From positions 1 to 32,243 of the forward strand of contig NKIY01000021.1 in assembly GCA_002256345.1 (NCBI GenBank): a stretch of 32,243 nt of DNA, written 5' to 3'. Position 1 is the first letter of the stretch. Each line of letters begins with the position of its first letter. Of the stretch, positions 25,194 to 31,651 are shown piece after piece. A program made the translations under genes and the position numbers. The notes below the pieces were generated by a model. It did not search any database. It was not told where the DNA came from and was given only the letters and a program-made list of their open reading frames with translations. Source of the stretch: Bradyrhizobiaceae bacterium PARB1 (GTDB lineage Bacteria > Pseudomonadota > Alphaproteobacteria > Rhizobiales > Xanthobacteraceae).

Positions 25194-25598
25194 ATGCAGA
25201 ACATCGTCATTCTCGCCGGCAACATCGGTCAGGCCCCCGAAACCCGCACCACCCAGGGCGGCACCCGGATCACCCACTTCACGCTGGCCACCTCGCGCCC
25301 CCGCTATTCGGACGGCAAGGTCGTCCGGGACGAGAAGGGCTACCGGGTCCAGGACACCGAATGGCACCGGATCACCGCCTTCAACGGCCTCGGCAAGACG
25401 ATCCAGGACTATTGCGAGAAAGGTATGAAGGTTCTGGTTCGCGGCCGCATCCACTACTCGAAGTGGACCGACCAGGAGGGCAACGACCGCTACGGATGCG
25501 AGATTATCGCCGAGACGGTCGATTTCCTCAGCCGGGCGAAGCAGACCGAGAACGAGGACCGCGGACAGACCGACTACGACGACGACATCCCGTTCTGA
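25194..25598 (+). CDS. ssb: Single-stranded DNA-binding protein
   Basis: 134 residues, a compact plasmid-type SSB. The OB-fold is visible in IVILAGNIGQAPETR, THFTLATSRP, DTEWHRITAFNGLGKTIQDY and KVLVRGRIHYSKWTDQEG. The acidic C-terminal tip DYDDDIPF, which binds partner proteins such as primase and exonuclease, is present. It should form tetramers that coat ssDNA in replication, repair or conjugative transfer. The long Gly/Gln-rich linker of chromosomal SSBs is nearly absent. The start is ATG 25194, with CGGAG about 8 nt upstream. A strong terminator follows. Confidence 0.95.
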   Translation: MQNIVILAGNIGQAPETRTTQGGTRITHFTLATSRPRYSDGKVVRDEKGYRVQDTEWHRITAFNGLGKTIQDYCEKGMKVLVRGRIHYSKWTDQEGNDRYGCEIIAETVDFLSRAKQTENEDRGQTDYDDDIPF

Positions 25599-25613
25599 GC
25601 GGGAACGGAGAAG

Positions 25614-25643
25614 ACCCGGCGGCGAAAGCCGCCGGGTTTCTTT
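25614..25643 (+). terminator. Intrinsic terminator of ssb
   Basis: Perfect 10-bp stem ACCCGGCGGC/GCCGCCGGGT with a GAAA loop, followed by TTCTTT. Confidence 0.8.
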
Positions 25644-25809
25644 ATGCTCGCGGCGGATCGCGGTTGCGCCGGGCTTTCCTGCCGTCGCGCATCGGTCGCT
25701 GAACGCGGTTGCAGCGTTGTGCCCAACCGTCTTTCTCTCAATGAGAAGCCGATCATACCGGCAGTCGGGCCGCGTCAAGGACGCCCGGTGCCCCCATGTG
25801 TGGACGGCC

Positions 25810-26051
25810 CGTGGAATGCAAGACTATGTTTCTGGCAGCGACCAATCAGGTTCAGTCATGTGTCCGGCCTATATGCGCAGCGTCGGTGCTGCTGGCCCTG
25901 ATGAAGTCCGCGGACGGAGAGCCAATCAATTTTGCGCGCTCAAAGCGCTGGGGGCACCCAGGCTTCACTCCATCCCCGGCCTAACCGGTTCGCCATCACA
26001 ACTCAGTCCTTCATTCCCCCGCCCGACCGGTGATGGCCGAACGGGATTCCC
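25810..26051 (-). other. Non-coding end of IS110-type element
   Basis: About 240 nt between the transposase stop and the left inverted repeat. In the IS1111 subgroup the long non-coding end lies downstream of the transposase and carries the bridge RNA. I expect that here but cannot pick out the loops by eye. Confidence 0.35.
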
Positions 26052-27074
26052 TCAGGCCGTTGCCGGCCGATACACTTCCTCCCGTCTGAGAATAGCCCAC
26101 GCAATGCGCGCGGTTTTGTTGGCGATCGCCACGGACACCAGCCTTGCAGGTCTGCGATCCAGCAACCGTGCGATCCACGGAAATGAAGATGCGTCGAGGC
26201 GGGCTCGCCGAACAACCGCAGTCGCTCCGACCACCAGCAATCGCCTGATGGTTCGATCTCCCTGCTTGCTGATCCGGCCGAGCCGTTCTTTCCCGCCACT
26301 GCTGTTCTGTCGTGGCGTCAGACCGAGCCAGGCCGCGAATTGCCGTGCGGATCTGAATTCCGCAGCATCCCCGACCGAAGCGGCGATAGCCGCCGCCGTC
26401 AGTGAACCTACGCCAGGGATGGTCATCAAGCGACGGGCGGCCGCGTCGCTCCTGCACCAAGCAATGATAGTGCGATCCAACTCGGCAATCTTCTGACTGA
26501 GTTCTTGTAGTTGGTTTCGAATGTGTTCCAGCGCCTGCACTGCTGGCGCGGGTAGCTCATCTCTTGCCGCATGCAGCGCTTCGAGCGCGGTCTTCACGCC
26601 CATCGCTCCTTGCGGAGCAATGATGCCAAATTCCGCGAGGTGGCCACGGAGAGCGTTGATGAGCGCAGTTCGGTGACGAACGAGTAGATCTCGCGTCTTG
26701 TGTTGCATTAGCAGTGCTTGCCGCTCGCAGCTCTTGATCGGCACGAAACGCATCGTAGGGCGTGTGACCGCTTCGCAGATCGCCTCGGCGTCTGCAGCAT
26801 CGTTCTTCCCGCGTTTGACATAGGGCTTCACATACACTGGCGGCATCAGCTTGACCTCGAAGCCCAACTTGCCGAGTTCTCGCGCCCAGAAATGAGAAGT
26901 CGAGCAGGCTTCCATACCGACTAGGCAACGCGGGATCTGTTCAAAGAATTGCAGCAACTGATTTCGGCGGAGCTGGCGGCGAGCAACGACACACCCAGTG
27001 TCATCAACAGCATGTACCTGAAAAACGTTCTTGGCCAGATCAAGACCAACGACAGCGATATTCTCTAAAGACAT
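26052..27074 (-). CDS. IS110-family transposase
   Basis: 340 residues. The N-terminal DEDD nuclease domain shows Asp in VVGLDLAKNVFQVHAVD (about 10), Glu in CLVGMEAC (about 53), and the Asp pair in KRGKNDAADAEAICEA (about 90). The C-terminal Transposase_20 domain begins at LMTIPGVGSLTAAAIAASVG, with the conserved Ser region FAAWLGLTPRQNSSGGKERL. All are intact, so it may be active. IS110-group transposases work with a bridge RNA made from a non-coding end of the element; the stretch 25810-26051 downstream of the gene or the short 27075-27136 stretch upstream would hold it. Confidence 0.9.
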   Translation of the reverse strand: MSLENIAVVGLDLAKNVFQVHAVDDTGCVVARRQLRRNQLLQFFEQIPRCLVGMEACSTSHFWARELGKLGFEVKLMPPVYVKPYVKRGKNDAADAEAICEAVTRPTMRFVPIKSCERQALLMQHKTRDLLVRHRTALINALRGHLAEFGIIAPQGAMGVKTALEALHAARDELPAPAVQALEHIRNQLQELSQKIAELDRTIIAWCRSDAAARRLMTIPGVGSLTAAAIAASVGDAAEFRSARQFAAWLGLTPRQNSSGGKERLGRISKQGDRTIRRLLVVGATAVVRRARLDASSFPWIARLLDRRPARLVSVAIANKTARIAWAILRREEVYRPATA

Positions 27075-27285
27075 GGTGCGGTTCCTTTGAATTGCTGGAG
27101 CGCGGTGATCGTATCATCTCGCGCTGCGGTCCCGGAGGGCCGTCCACACCATCAATTTTGCCGCCGCTGCACGACGACAAAATCGGCTCCCCCAGACGCC
27201 GGAGTCTCCGGTCGCTTCGCGATCCCTGACCCGTCCCTCCAACGCCCGGACAATCGCCTCCGTCATCGAGACAAAGGAGGTTCAC

Positions 27286-27444
27286 ATGACACAGGTTCTC
27301 GACATCTACGCCGAAATCGCCGAGCTGCGCGCCGAGCTCGACCACTGCATCCTCACCCGCAAGGAGCGCGCCGAGACGCTGCGACGCCTCGAAGCCGCGC
27401 GTGCGGAGGCCGAGCGCCGGGAGCGGGCGAGGGAGGGAGCGTAA
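27286..27444 (+). CDS. Small coiled-coil protein behind leader A
   Basis: 52 residues, almost entirely one charged helix: MTQVLDIYAEIAELRAEL, then RKERAETLRRLEAARAEAE. A coiled coil or a small regulatory or structural peptide is likely. The start has AAAGGAGG about 5 nt upstream, inside the leader's final stem. The TAA lies in the loop of the terminator hairpin. No family recognised. The IS110 element lies in its leader, so its expression is probably changed. Confidence 0.65.
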   Translation: MTQVLDIYAEIAELRAELDHCILTRKERAETLRRLEAARAEAERRERAREGA

Positions 27445-27458
27445 GCTCCCTCTTTTTT
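27433..27458 (+). terminator. Terminator with stop codon in the loop
   Basis: Perfect stem GAGGGAGC/GCTCCCTC with a GTAA loop that holds the stop codon, followed by six T. Confidence 0.85.
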
Positions 27459-27576
27459 GTCCGCGACGGCGGCCGCGGATCGCATGGGCGGGATCTCGGG
27501 CCGCCTCGCGGCCTTCACGAGAACTTCGGACGGAATCGCCACGCGCATGGGCGCGTTGCAATCCGACTTCCTTGTC
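27459..27576. other. Non-coding stretch after leader-A gene
   Basis: An open frame through here (MGGISGRLAAFTRTSDGIAT) has no ribosome-binding site and runs into the repeats, so I do not call it a gene. Nothing else recognised. Confidence 0.3.
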
Positions 27577-27629
27577 GGAGCATCGGATCGTTCCCAAAAA
27601 CCGGAAACCACTTTTTGGTCCGATGCTCC
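27577..27629. repeat. Long palindromic intergenic repeat
   Basis: Perfect 11-bp outer stem GGAGCATCGGA/TCCGATGCTCC and inner stem CCAAAAA/TTTTTGG around CCGGAAACCAC. Palindromes of this look (AAAACCG...CCACTTTT) are scattered in many rhizobial genomes, from memory. It sits where the other modules have a short GGTTCGACC-type hairpin. Confidence 0.6.
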
Positions 27630-27632
27630 TGT

Positions 27633-27741
27633 GATGAAGGGGGGCACGGCCGCCCCTCTCAAGCTCTCCCCATGAAGGAAGGGCAAAGCCCCTCCTTCAA
27701 ACATCCTCCCATGGAAGGGGGTGCCGCACCCCCTCCAAACC
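27633..27741 (+). repeat. Triple-hairpin module, copy 1
   Basis: Three consecutive hairpins, each opening with ATGAAGG or ATGGAAGG: a GGGGGGC type, a GAAGGAAGGGC/GCCCCTCCTTC type, and GGAAGGGGGTGC/GCACCCCCTCC (one bulge). It lies between the terminator of the previous gene and leader B. Confidence 0.65.
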
Positions 27742-27753
27742 TCCCCGGACCAT

Positions 27754-27989
27754 ACGGACGCGGCCCCTGGTCGGGGCCGCGGGCTATCTCTCTCTGACTG
27801 CGCATTCTACGCCAGCCCACCCGGCGTCAAGGACTGCGCGGCCCCTCCAATTTTCGGCTCCGTTCCTTGATAGGCCCGGATCAGAAAATCGGTTCCTCCG
27901 CTTGCCGCGCGGCGGCCGCTGGCGCGGTCCCTGACCCCCGCTGGGCTACAGCGTGGACACCTTTCGTCAGAAACGAAAGGAGACTTGAA
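27754..27989 (+). promoter_or_regulatory. Type-1 structured leader B
   Basis: 236 nt ending at the ATG at 27990. In order: 5' stem GCGGCCCC/GGGGCCGC; CTCTCTCTGAC; CCGGCGTCAAGGACTG; stem CCAATTTTC (27847-27855) with GAAAATCGG (27884-27892); hairpin CCGC-TGGC-GCGG; GGTCCCTGACCCC; then CCTTTCGT (27960-27967) with ACGAAAGG (27973-27980). The last stem contains the AAAGG of the ribosome-binding site. Confidence 0.75.
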
Positions 27990-28538
27990 ATGCCTAAGCT
28001 CGATTTCCTCGACCTCTTTGCGAAGTTCGATGCCTTCGGAAGTCTGGTGCGCGCGAACCGCGCAAAATGCGCGACGCGCTTCGCCGAAGTCGTCCACGAC
28101 CGGCTCGCCAATGCGCTCGACGACCTCGCCGGCTTTTGCCGGGAGGCTATGCGCATCGAACGGTTGTTGGAGACCGAGATCGATCCGGACGCACGCGACG
28201 CCCTGGACGAGACCCTTGGTCTTTGCATCGGCAACCTCGAAACCAGCGGTGGCGGCTTCTATCCGTGGCACTTGCTGGATAGCATCGATCCCCGCATGGA
28301 CTATGGCGGATACATCGATCCTGTCGCAGCCATGTGGTGCCCTGGTCCCGTCCCGGCGTGTTACACCGTCGACGACAAGCACCTGTGCGGTCTCGGTGCA
28401 ATCATCGCACGGATCGCGGCCGACACCGGCATCCGCTTCACCACCTATCTCTACTTTAAGAGCATCGGCCCGGACGGGGCAGCGGACCTCGACCCGGCGA
28501 TCTACGAAACCCCGATCGACAACCACAGATACCGATAG
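27990..28538 (+). CDS. Hypothetical protein behind leader B
   Basis: 182 residues starting MPKLDFLDLFAKFDAFGSLV. A helical N-terminal half (VVHDRLANALDDLAGFCREA) leads to a Gly/Pro-rich middle (GGGFYPWHLLDSIDPRMDYG) and a C-terminal LCGLGAIIARIAADTGIRF. It appears to be a distant paralogue of the 30637 product: both have VRANR near residue 20 and a late LCGLxxIxxxxAxxTG motif. No named family recognised. The start is fixed by the leader's AGGAG, 6-7 nt upstream. The gene ends before a 16-bp perfect hairpin. Confidence 0.7.
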   Translation: MPKLDFLDLFAKFDAFGSLVRANRAKCATRFAEVVHDRLANALDDLAGFCREAMRIERLLETEIDPDARDALDETLGLCIGNLETSGGGFYPWHLLDSIDPRMDYGGYIDPVAAMWCPGPVPACYTVDDKHLCGLGAIIARIAADTGIRFTTYLYFKSIGPDGAADLDPAIYETPIDNHRYR

Positions 28539-28544
28539 CGCCGG

Positions 28545-28580
28545 AGAGGCGGCGGGCGGCTGCGGCCGCCCGCCGCCTCT
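28545..28580 (+). terminator. Strong hairpin after leader-B gene
   Basis: Perfect 16-bp stem (AGAGGCGGCGGGCGGC and inverse) with a TGCG loop. There is no T-run. It starts 6 nt after the stop codon. Confidence 0.6.
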
Positions 28581-28629
28581 GCCGTGTACGGCCAGCAAAG
28601 TCGAGCGGATCGACCGCTCGCCCTTGCTC

Positions 28630-28736
28630 ATGAAGGGGGGCGAGCCGCCCCTCTCAATCTCTCCCCATGAAGGAAGGGCGAAGCCCCTCCTTCAAACTTC
28701 CTCCATGGAAGGGGGTGTCACACCCCCTTCCAAACC
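28630..28736 (+). repeat. Triple-hairpin module, copy 2
   Basis: Same layout as copy 1. The third stem GGAAGGGGGTG/CACCCCCTTCC is perfect. A GAGCGGATCGACCGCTC hairpin precedes it at about 28604-28620. Confidence 0.7.
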
Positions 28737-28753
28737 ATCCCCATTCCTATTCG

Positions 28754-28987
28754 GACACGGCGTCTGGTCGACGCCGCGGTGCTCCTCTCTCTCTGACTTC
28801 CCAGTGTACGCCAGCCCATCCGGCGTCAAGGACAGCGCGGCCCCTCCAATTTTCAGCTCCGACCCGATGGGCCGAACCAGAAAATCGGTTCCTCCGCTTG
28901 CCGCTCGGCGGCCGCGTTCCGCGGTCCCTGACCCCCTCTGGGCTACAGCGTGGACACCTTTCGTCAGAAACGAAAAGGAGATTTTCC
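28754..28987 (+). promoter_or_regulatory. Type-1 structured leader C
   Basis: 234 nt ending at the ATG at 28988. 5' stem CGGCGTC/GACGCCG (28758-28776), pyrimidine tract, GGCGTCAAGGACAG, stem CCAATTTTC (28846-28854) with GAAAATCGG (28880-28888), hairpin CCGCG-TTC-CGCGG, GGTCCCTGACCCC, and CCTTTCGT with ACGAAAAGG (one bulged A) over the ribosome-binding site. It is very close to leader E. Confidence 0.75.
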
Positions 28988-29037
28988 ATGACTGCGATTG
29001 AAAACAACAACGTCGATGCGACTAGAGCGTTTTCCGG

Positions 29038-29679
29038 TCATTCTGGGTCATATCCCGCGGCTTTGAAGAAGTTGGCGCATTCGGCTGATGAGAAGAGCGG
29101 GATGATGTCTGCGATCCTGCTCCAGAGACTGTCGCGCGTTCGCTCTGCGGCCTTGCGCAGCAGGGCTTTGAGCTTCGAGAAGGCGTTCTCGATCGGGTTA
29201 AAGTCGGGGCTGTAGGGCGGCAGGTAGAGCAGGCTCGCCCCTGCGGCCTCGATCGCCGCGCGCACGCCGGCGCCCTTGTGGGAGCCGAGATTGTCCATGA
29301 TGACGATGTCGCCGGGCTTCAGCTCCGGCACGAGCACCTGATCGACATAGGCCTGGAAGGCTGCACCATTGATCGGCCCGTCCAGCACCATGGGCGCGAC
29401 CATGCCAGCAAGCCGCAGGCCGGCCACGAAGGTCGTCGTCCGCCAATGGCCGTGCGGCACGCCCGAGCGCAGTCTCTCGCCGCGAGCACTGCGGCCGTAG
29501 CGCCGGGCCATGTTGGTCGAGGCCCAGGTCTCATCGATGAAGACGAGGCGCTGCGGATCGAGATCGGGCTGGCTCTCGAACCAGTCCCGGCGCCGCTTCA
29601 GGATGTCGGGGCGTTCCTGCTCCGCCGCGTGCGCGGTCTTTTTTTCCAAGTGAGCCCATGGCGGGCGAAGAAGCGCCAT
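29038..29679 (-). CDS. IS630 transposase, frame B (DDE catalytic part)
   Basis: Frame B holds the catalytic triad: Asp in [11 protein letters not shown], Asp in [13 protein letters not shown], and Glu in [16 protein letters not shown]. It begins in frame-A overlap and is most likely made as a fusion with frame A by -1 frameshifting on the A7 run; the fused transposase would be about 315 residues. The annotated first Met (29679) lies in the overlap and has no clear ribosome-binding site. All catalytic residues are intact. Confidence 0.85.
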   Translation of the reverse strand: MALLRPPWAHLEKKTAHAAEQERPDILKRRRDWFESQPDLDPQRLVFIDETWASTNMARRYGRSARGERLRSGVPHGHWRTTTFVAGLRLAGMVAPMVLDGPINGAAFQAYVDQVLVPELKPGDIVIMDNLGSHKGAGVRAAIEAAGASLLYLPPYSPDFNPIENAFSKLKALLRKAAERTRDSLWSRIADIIPLFSSAECANFFKAAGYDPE

Positions 29680-29984
29680 AGCGTGCCGATGCCGAAGCGA
29701 TGTCCCCGCTCGGCCAGATGCGCCTGCAACTCGGCCAGCGTGATGTCGTCGCGCTCATCGACCAGGGCAAGGATCTGCTCCCTCTGCGCCTCGATCCGCG
29801 CCGAGTGCCGGTCCCCGCCGCGCGGCTTCGCAGCCGGACTGCCCATCTGATTGTCGCGAGCGCACCAGCGGATCGCGCTCGATACGCTCACCCCGAAGCG
29901 CTCCGCAGCCTGGCGCCGCGACATCCCGCCTGAAACCGCTACAGCGACCCGTTCGCGAAGATCCAGAGACAAGCTGCGAGCCAT
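29598..29984 (-). CDS. IS630 transposase, frame A (DNA-binding part)
   Basis: 128 residues. The N-terminal helix-turn-helix is [20 protein letters not shown], then [20 protein letters not shown] second winged-helix-like part follows ([16 protein letters not shown]). The frame ends shortly after [10 protein letters not shown] run of seven A in the mRNA (29645-29639) at TGG-AAA-AAA-AGA is a candidate -1 slippage site into frame B. Both frames overlap there (29598-29679). Confidence 0.85.
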   Translation of the reverse strand: MARSLSLDLRERVAVAVSGGMSRRQAAERFGVSVSSAIRWCARDNQMGSPAAKPRGGDRHSARIEAQREQILALVDERDDITLAELQAHLAERGHRFGIGTLWRFFARHGLTWKKRPRTRRSRNAPTS

Positions 29985-30334
29985 GCCTGCCGGCCTCCGA
30001 TCCGGCAGACAGTTTGAATCAGAACACGCGCCTCTTGGGAATCCTCAACGATTCAACTCGACCGGAAAACGCTCTAGCGAGGACCATCAAGGACCGCGCG
30101 AACCCTTCGATGGCGAAATCCATCTGCCCGCCACGATCTCCAAGGAGTTCCTGTCGACCGCCCTGCTTTGGGCTATTGAGAACAAGGTGGAGTTCGGCGT
30201 GTTCCACGAGCCGGACACGATCGTCATCGCGCATTTCTTCGGCGACGAGCAATTCCTGCCTTCGCGCCGGACCGACAAGCGCTGGCAAATCGGCTTGGAG
30301 GACCGGTTGCCGGACGACGACTATTAACGCTTCG

Positions 30335-30362
30335 ATCGGAGGCGGCATCTGCCGCCTCCGAT
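30335..30362 (+). terminator. Intrinsic terminator after leader-C gene
   Basis: Perfect 13-bp stem ATCGGAGGCGGCA/TGCCGCCTCCGAT, followed by TTTCGG, 8 nt after the TAA. Confidence 0.7.
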
Positions 30363-30401
30363 TTCGGCTTCGGCGGCGCAGACCCGGCTTGCCGCCGGAT
30401 A

Positions 30402-30636
30402 CGGACACGGCCCCTGGACGGGGCCGTGGGTACTCCTCTCTCTGCCGTCCGATCGTGGCACCGCCTCTCCGGCGTCAAGGACATCGCGGTCCCCCAATTT
30501 TCGGCCTCCGCCCGAAGAGGGCGTCGTCAGAAAATCGGCTCCCCCGCTCGCCGCCGCTGGCGGTCGCGTCGCGATCCCTGACCCCTCGATGCTGCGGTGC
30601 GGCCTCCTTCCGTCAGAGAGACGAAAGGAGAACTTC
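30402..30636 (+). promoter_or_regulatory. Type-1 structured leader D
   Basis: 235 nt ending at the ATG at 30637. 5' stem CACGGCCCC/GGGGCCGTG (30406-30428), CTCCTCTCTCTGCC, CGGCGTCAAGGACATC, stem CCAATTTTC (30494-30502) with GAAAATCGG (30530-30538), hairpin CCGCTGGCGG, GCGATCCCTGACCCC, and CCTTCCGTC (30606-30614) with GACGAAAGG (30620-30628). No triple-hairpin module precedes this copy. Confidence 0.75.
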
Positions 30637-31182
30637 ATGACTTGGGACCAAGCCCTCATGCTGATGGTGAAGCTGTCCGGCTTCAAGCTCATAGTCCGGG
30701 CCAACCGGTTCGGATGCGATACGGATCTCGCGCGCGAGGCGCACGATATTCTGATCGCCCATCTCGACGAGTTCCGCGAGGACCTCGACCGGGTTATCGC
30801 CCTATGGAAAGAATTGCTTGCCGAGCGGGACCCCGACAAGGCCGACGATGCAGCCTACGACCTGCGCGATCTGCGCATCCGGGTCGAGCACTTCTGGCTC
30901 CACAATCACCATCCGTACAATGTCGGCGGATGGCGTCACGCCGACGATGCGGGCACTTATCGCATCGCCGACGAGTGTGACTATGAGCTGTTCGGAGCGC
31001 ACCACTGGGTGCGCGACCTCACGGACAACGAACTGTGCGGCCTGCGACCGATCCTCGACCAGCTCGCCGAGGAAACCGGGCTGAACATCCCGGCCGTCGT
31101 CATCTACTACCGGCCCGATCCCGGCCGACCTGCAGCGCGGCCGATGACGCCATTTGATCCCGATGCGCCAATCCCTTGGTGA
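30637..31182 (+). CDS. Hypothetical protein behind leader D
   Basis: 181 residues starting MTWDQALMLMVKLSGFKLIV. Helical N-terminal half (AREAHDILIAHLDEFREDLD; RVEHFWLHNHHPYNVGG) and a C-terminal motif LCGLRPILDQLAEETGLNIP. It is a likely distant paralogue of the 27990 product. The cluster of His and aromatic residues (FWLHNHHPYN; AHHWV) could bind metal, but that is speculation. The start has GAAAGGAG 7 nt upstream. No named family recognised. Confidence 0.7.
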   Translation: MTWDQALMLMVKLSGFKLIVRANRFGCDTDLAREAHDILIAHLDEFREDLDRVIALWKELLAERDPDKADDAAYDLRDLRIRVEHFWLHNHHPYNVGGWRHADDAGTYRIADECDYELFGAHHWVRDLTDNELCGLRPILDQLAEETGLNIPAVVIYYRPDPGRPAARPMTPFDPDAPIPW

Positions 31183-31192
31183 CGGTATCCGG

Positions 31193-31224
31193 GAAGGTGG
31201 TTGCGGCCACCTTCGCATTCTTTT
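31193..31224 (+). terminator. Intrinsic terminator after leader-D gene
   Basis: Stem GAAGGTGG/CCACCTTC with a TTGCGG loop, followed by GCATTCTTTT. Confidence 0.65.
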
Positions 31225-31292
31225 CGACCGCAGTGTTTGCCGGGGGGGACGTAGCGTAGGATCTCCGACCGGATCGACCGGCCGGATGCCCT

Positions 31293-31400
31293 ATGAAAGG
31301 GGGGCAAGCCGCCCCTCTCAATCTCTCCCCATGAAGGAAGGGCGAAGCCCCTCCTTCAAACATCCTCCCATGGAAGGGGGTGTCCCACCCCCTTCCAAAC
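31293..31400 (+). repeat. Triple-hairpin module, copy 3
   Basis: Near copy of 28630-28736. The third stem GGAAGGGGGTG/CACCCCCTTCC is perfect. A short CCGGATCGACCGG-type hairpin precedes it at about 31269. Confidence 0.7.
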
Positions 31401-31417
31401 CATCCCCATTCCTATTT

Positions 31418-31651
31418 GGACACGGCGTCTGGTCGACGCCGTGACTACTCCTCTTTCTCTGACTTCCCAGTGTACGCCAGCCCATCCGGCGTCAAGGACA
31501 GCGCGGCCCCTCCAATTTTCAGCTCCGACCCGATGGGCCGAACCAGAAAATCGGTTCCTCCGCTTGCCGCACGGCGGCCGCTAAAGCGGTCCCTGACCCC
31601 TCTGGGCAACAGCGTGGACACCTTTCGTCAGAGACGAAAAGGAGATTTTCC
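31418..31651 (+). promoter_or_regulatory. Type-1 structured leader E
   Basis: 234 nt ending at the ATG at 31652. 5' stem CACGGCGTC/GACGCCGTG (31421-31443), CTTTCTCTGAC, GGCGTCAAGGACAG, stem CCAATTTTC (31512-31520) with GAAAATCGG (31546-31554), hairpin CCGC-TAAA-GCGG, GGTCCCTGACCCC, and CCTTTCGTC with GACGAAAAGG (one bulge) at 31621-31642. Confidence 0.75.

Larger units (their letters stand above)
25798..27148 (-). mobile_element. IS110-family (IS1111-like) insertion sequence
   Basis: 1,351 bp bounded by a perfect 12-bp inverted repeat (GTGTGGACGGCC at 25798-25809 and its inverse at 27137-27148). A CAT lies just outside each end (25795-25797 and 27149-27151). Removal with one CAT rejoins the two halves of leader A. 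Inverted repeats at or near the ends are typical of the IS1111 subgroup. Confidence 0.75.
25704..27285 (+). promoter_or_regulatory. Type-1 structured leader A (split by an IS)
   Basis: The two halves, 25704-25797 and 27149-27285, total 231 nt, close to the 234-236 nt of the other copies. The left half has a CGGTTG/CAACCG hairpin, then TCTTTCTCTCA, then GCGTCAAGGACG. The right half has the CAATTTTG/CAAAATCG stem, a CCGGAG/CTCCGG hairpin, GCGATCCCTGACCC, and the anti-ribosome-binding-site stem CCTCC...GGAGG with GTC/GAC inside. The ATG of the next gene is at 27286. It is the most diverged copy, yet each stem is kept. Confidence 0.65.
29025..30074 (-). mobile_element. IS630-family insertion sequence
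   Basis: 1,050 bp with 15-bp perfect inverted ends (GAGCGTTTTCCGGTC at 29025-29039 and its inverse at 30060-30074) and TA on each side (29023-29024, 30075-30076). TA duplication is the hallmark of IS630/Tc1/mariner-type insertion. The transposase is split into two overlapping frames on the minus strand. Confidence 0.9.
28988..30327 (+). pseudogene. Hypothetical gene behind leader C, split by IS630-type element
   Basis: Removing 29025-30074 and one copy of the flanking TA joins 28988-29024 to 30077-30327 into one clean frame of 95 residues. It begins MTAIENNNVDATSEDHQGPR and ends RWQIGLEDRLPDDDY. Key stretches are LPATISKEFLSTALLWAIEN and TIVIAHFFGDEQFLPS. The protein is acidic and small, with no family I recognise. 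The leader, ribosome-binding site and terminator are all intact, so the interruption looks recent. As it stands only 12 native residues would be made before the element. Confidence 0.8.

Noticed and set aside
27457-27675. Plus-strand frame after the leader-A gene
   Set aside because: It starts at a TTG in the terminator's T-run, has no ribosome-binding site, and runs through the palindromic repeat and the first hairpin module.
27807-28631. Long minus-strand frame across leader B and its gene
   Set aside because: It is antisense to a better gene and to a conserved leader; high GC alone explains the open frame.
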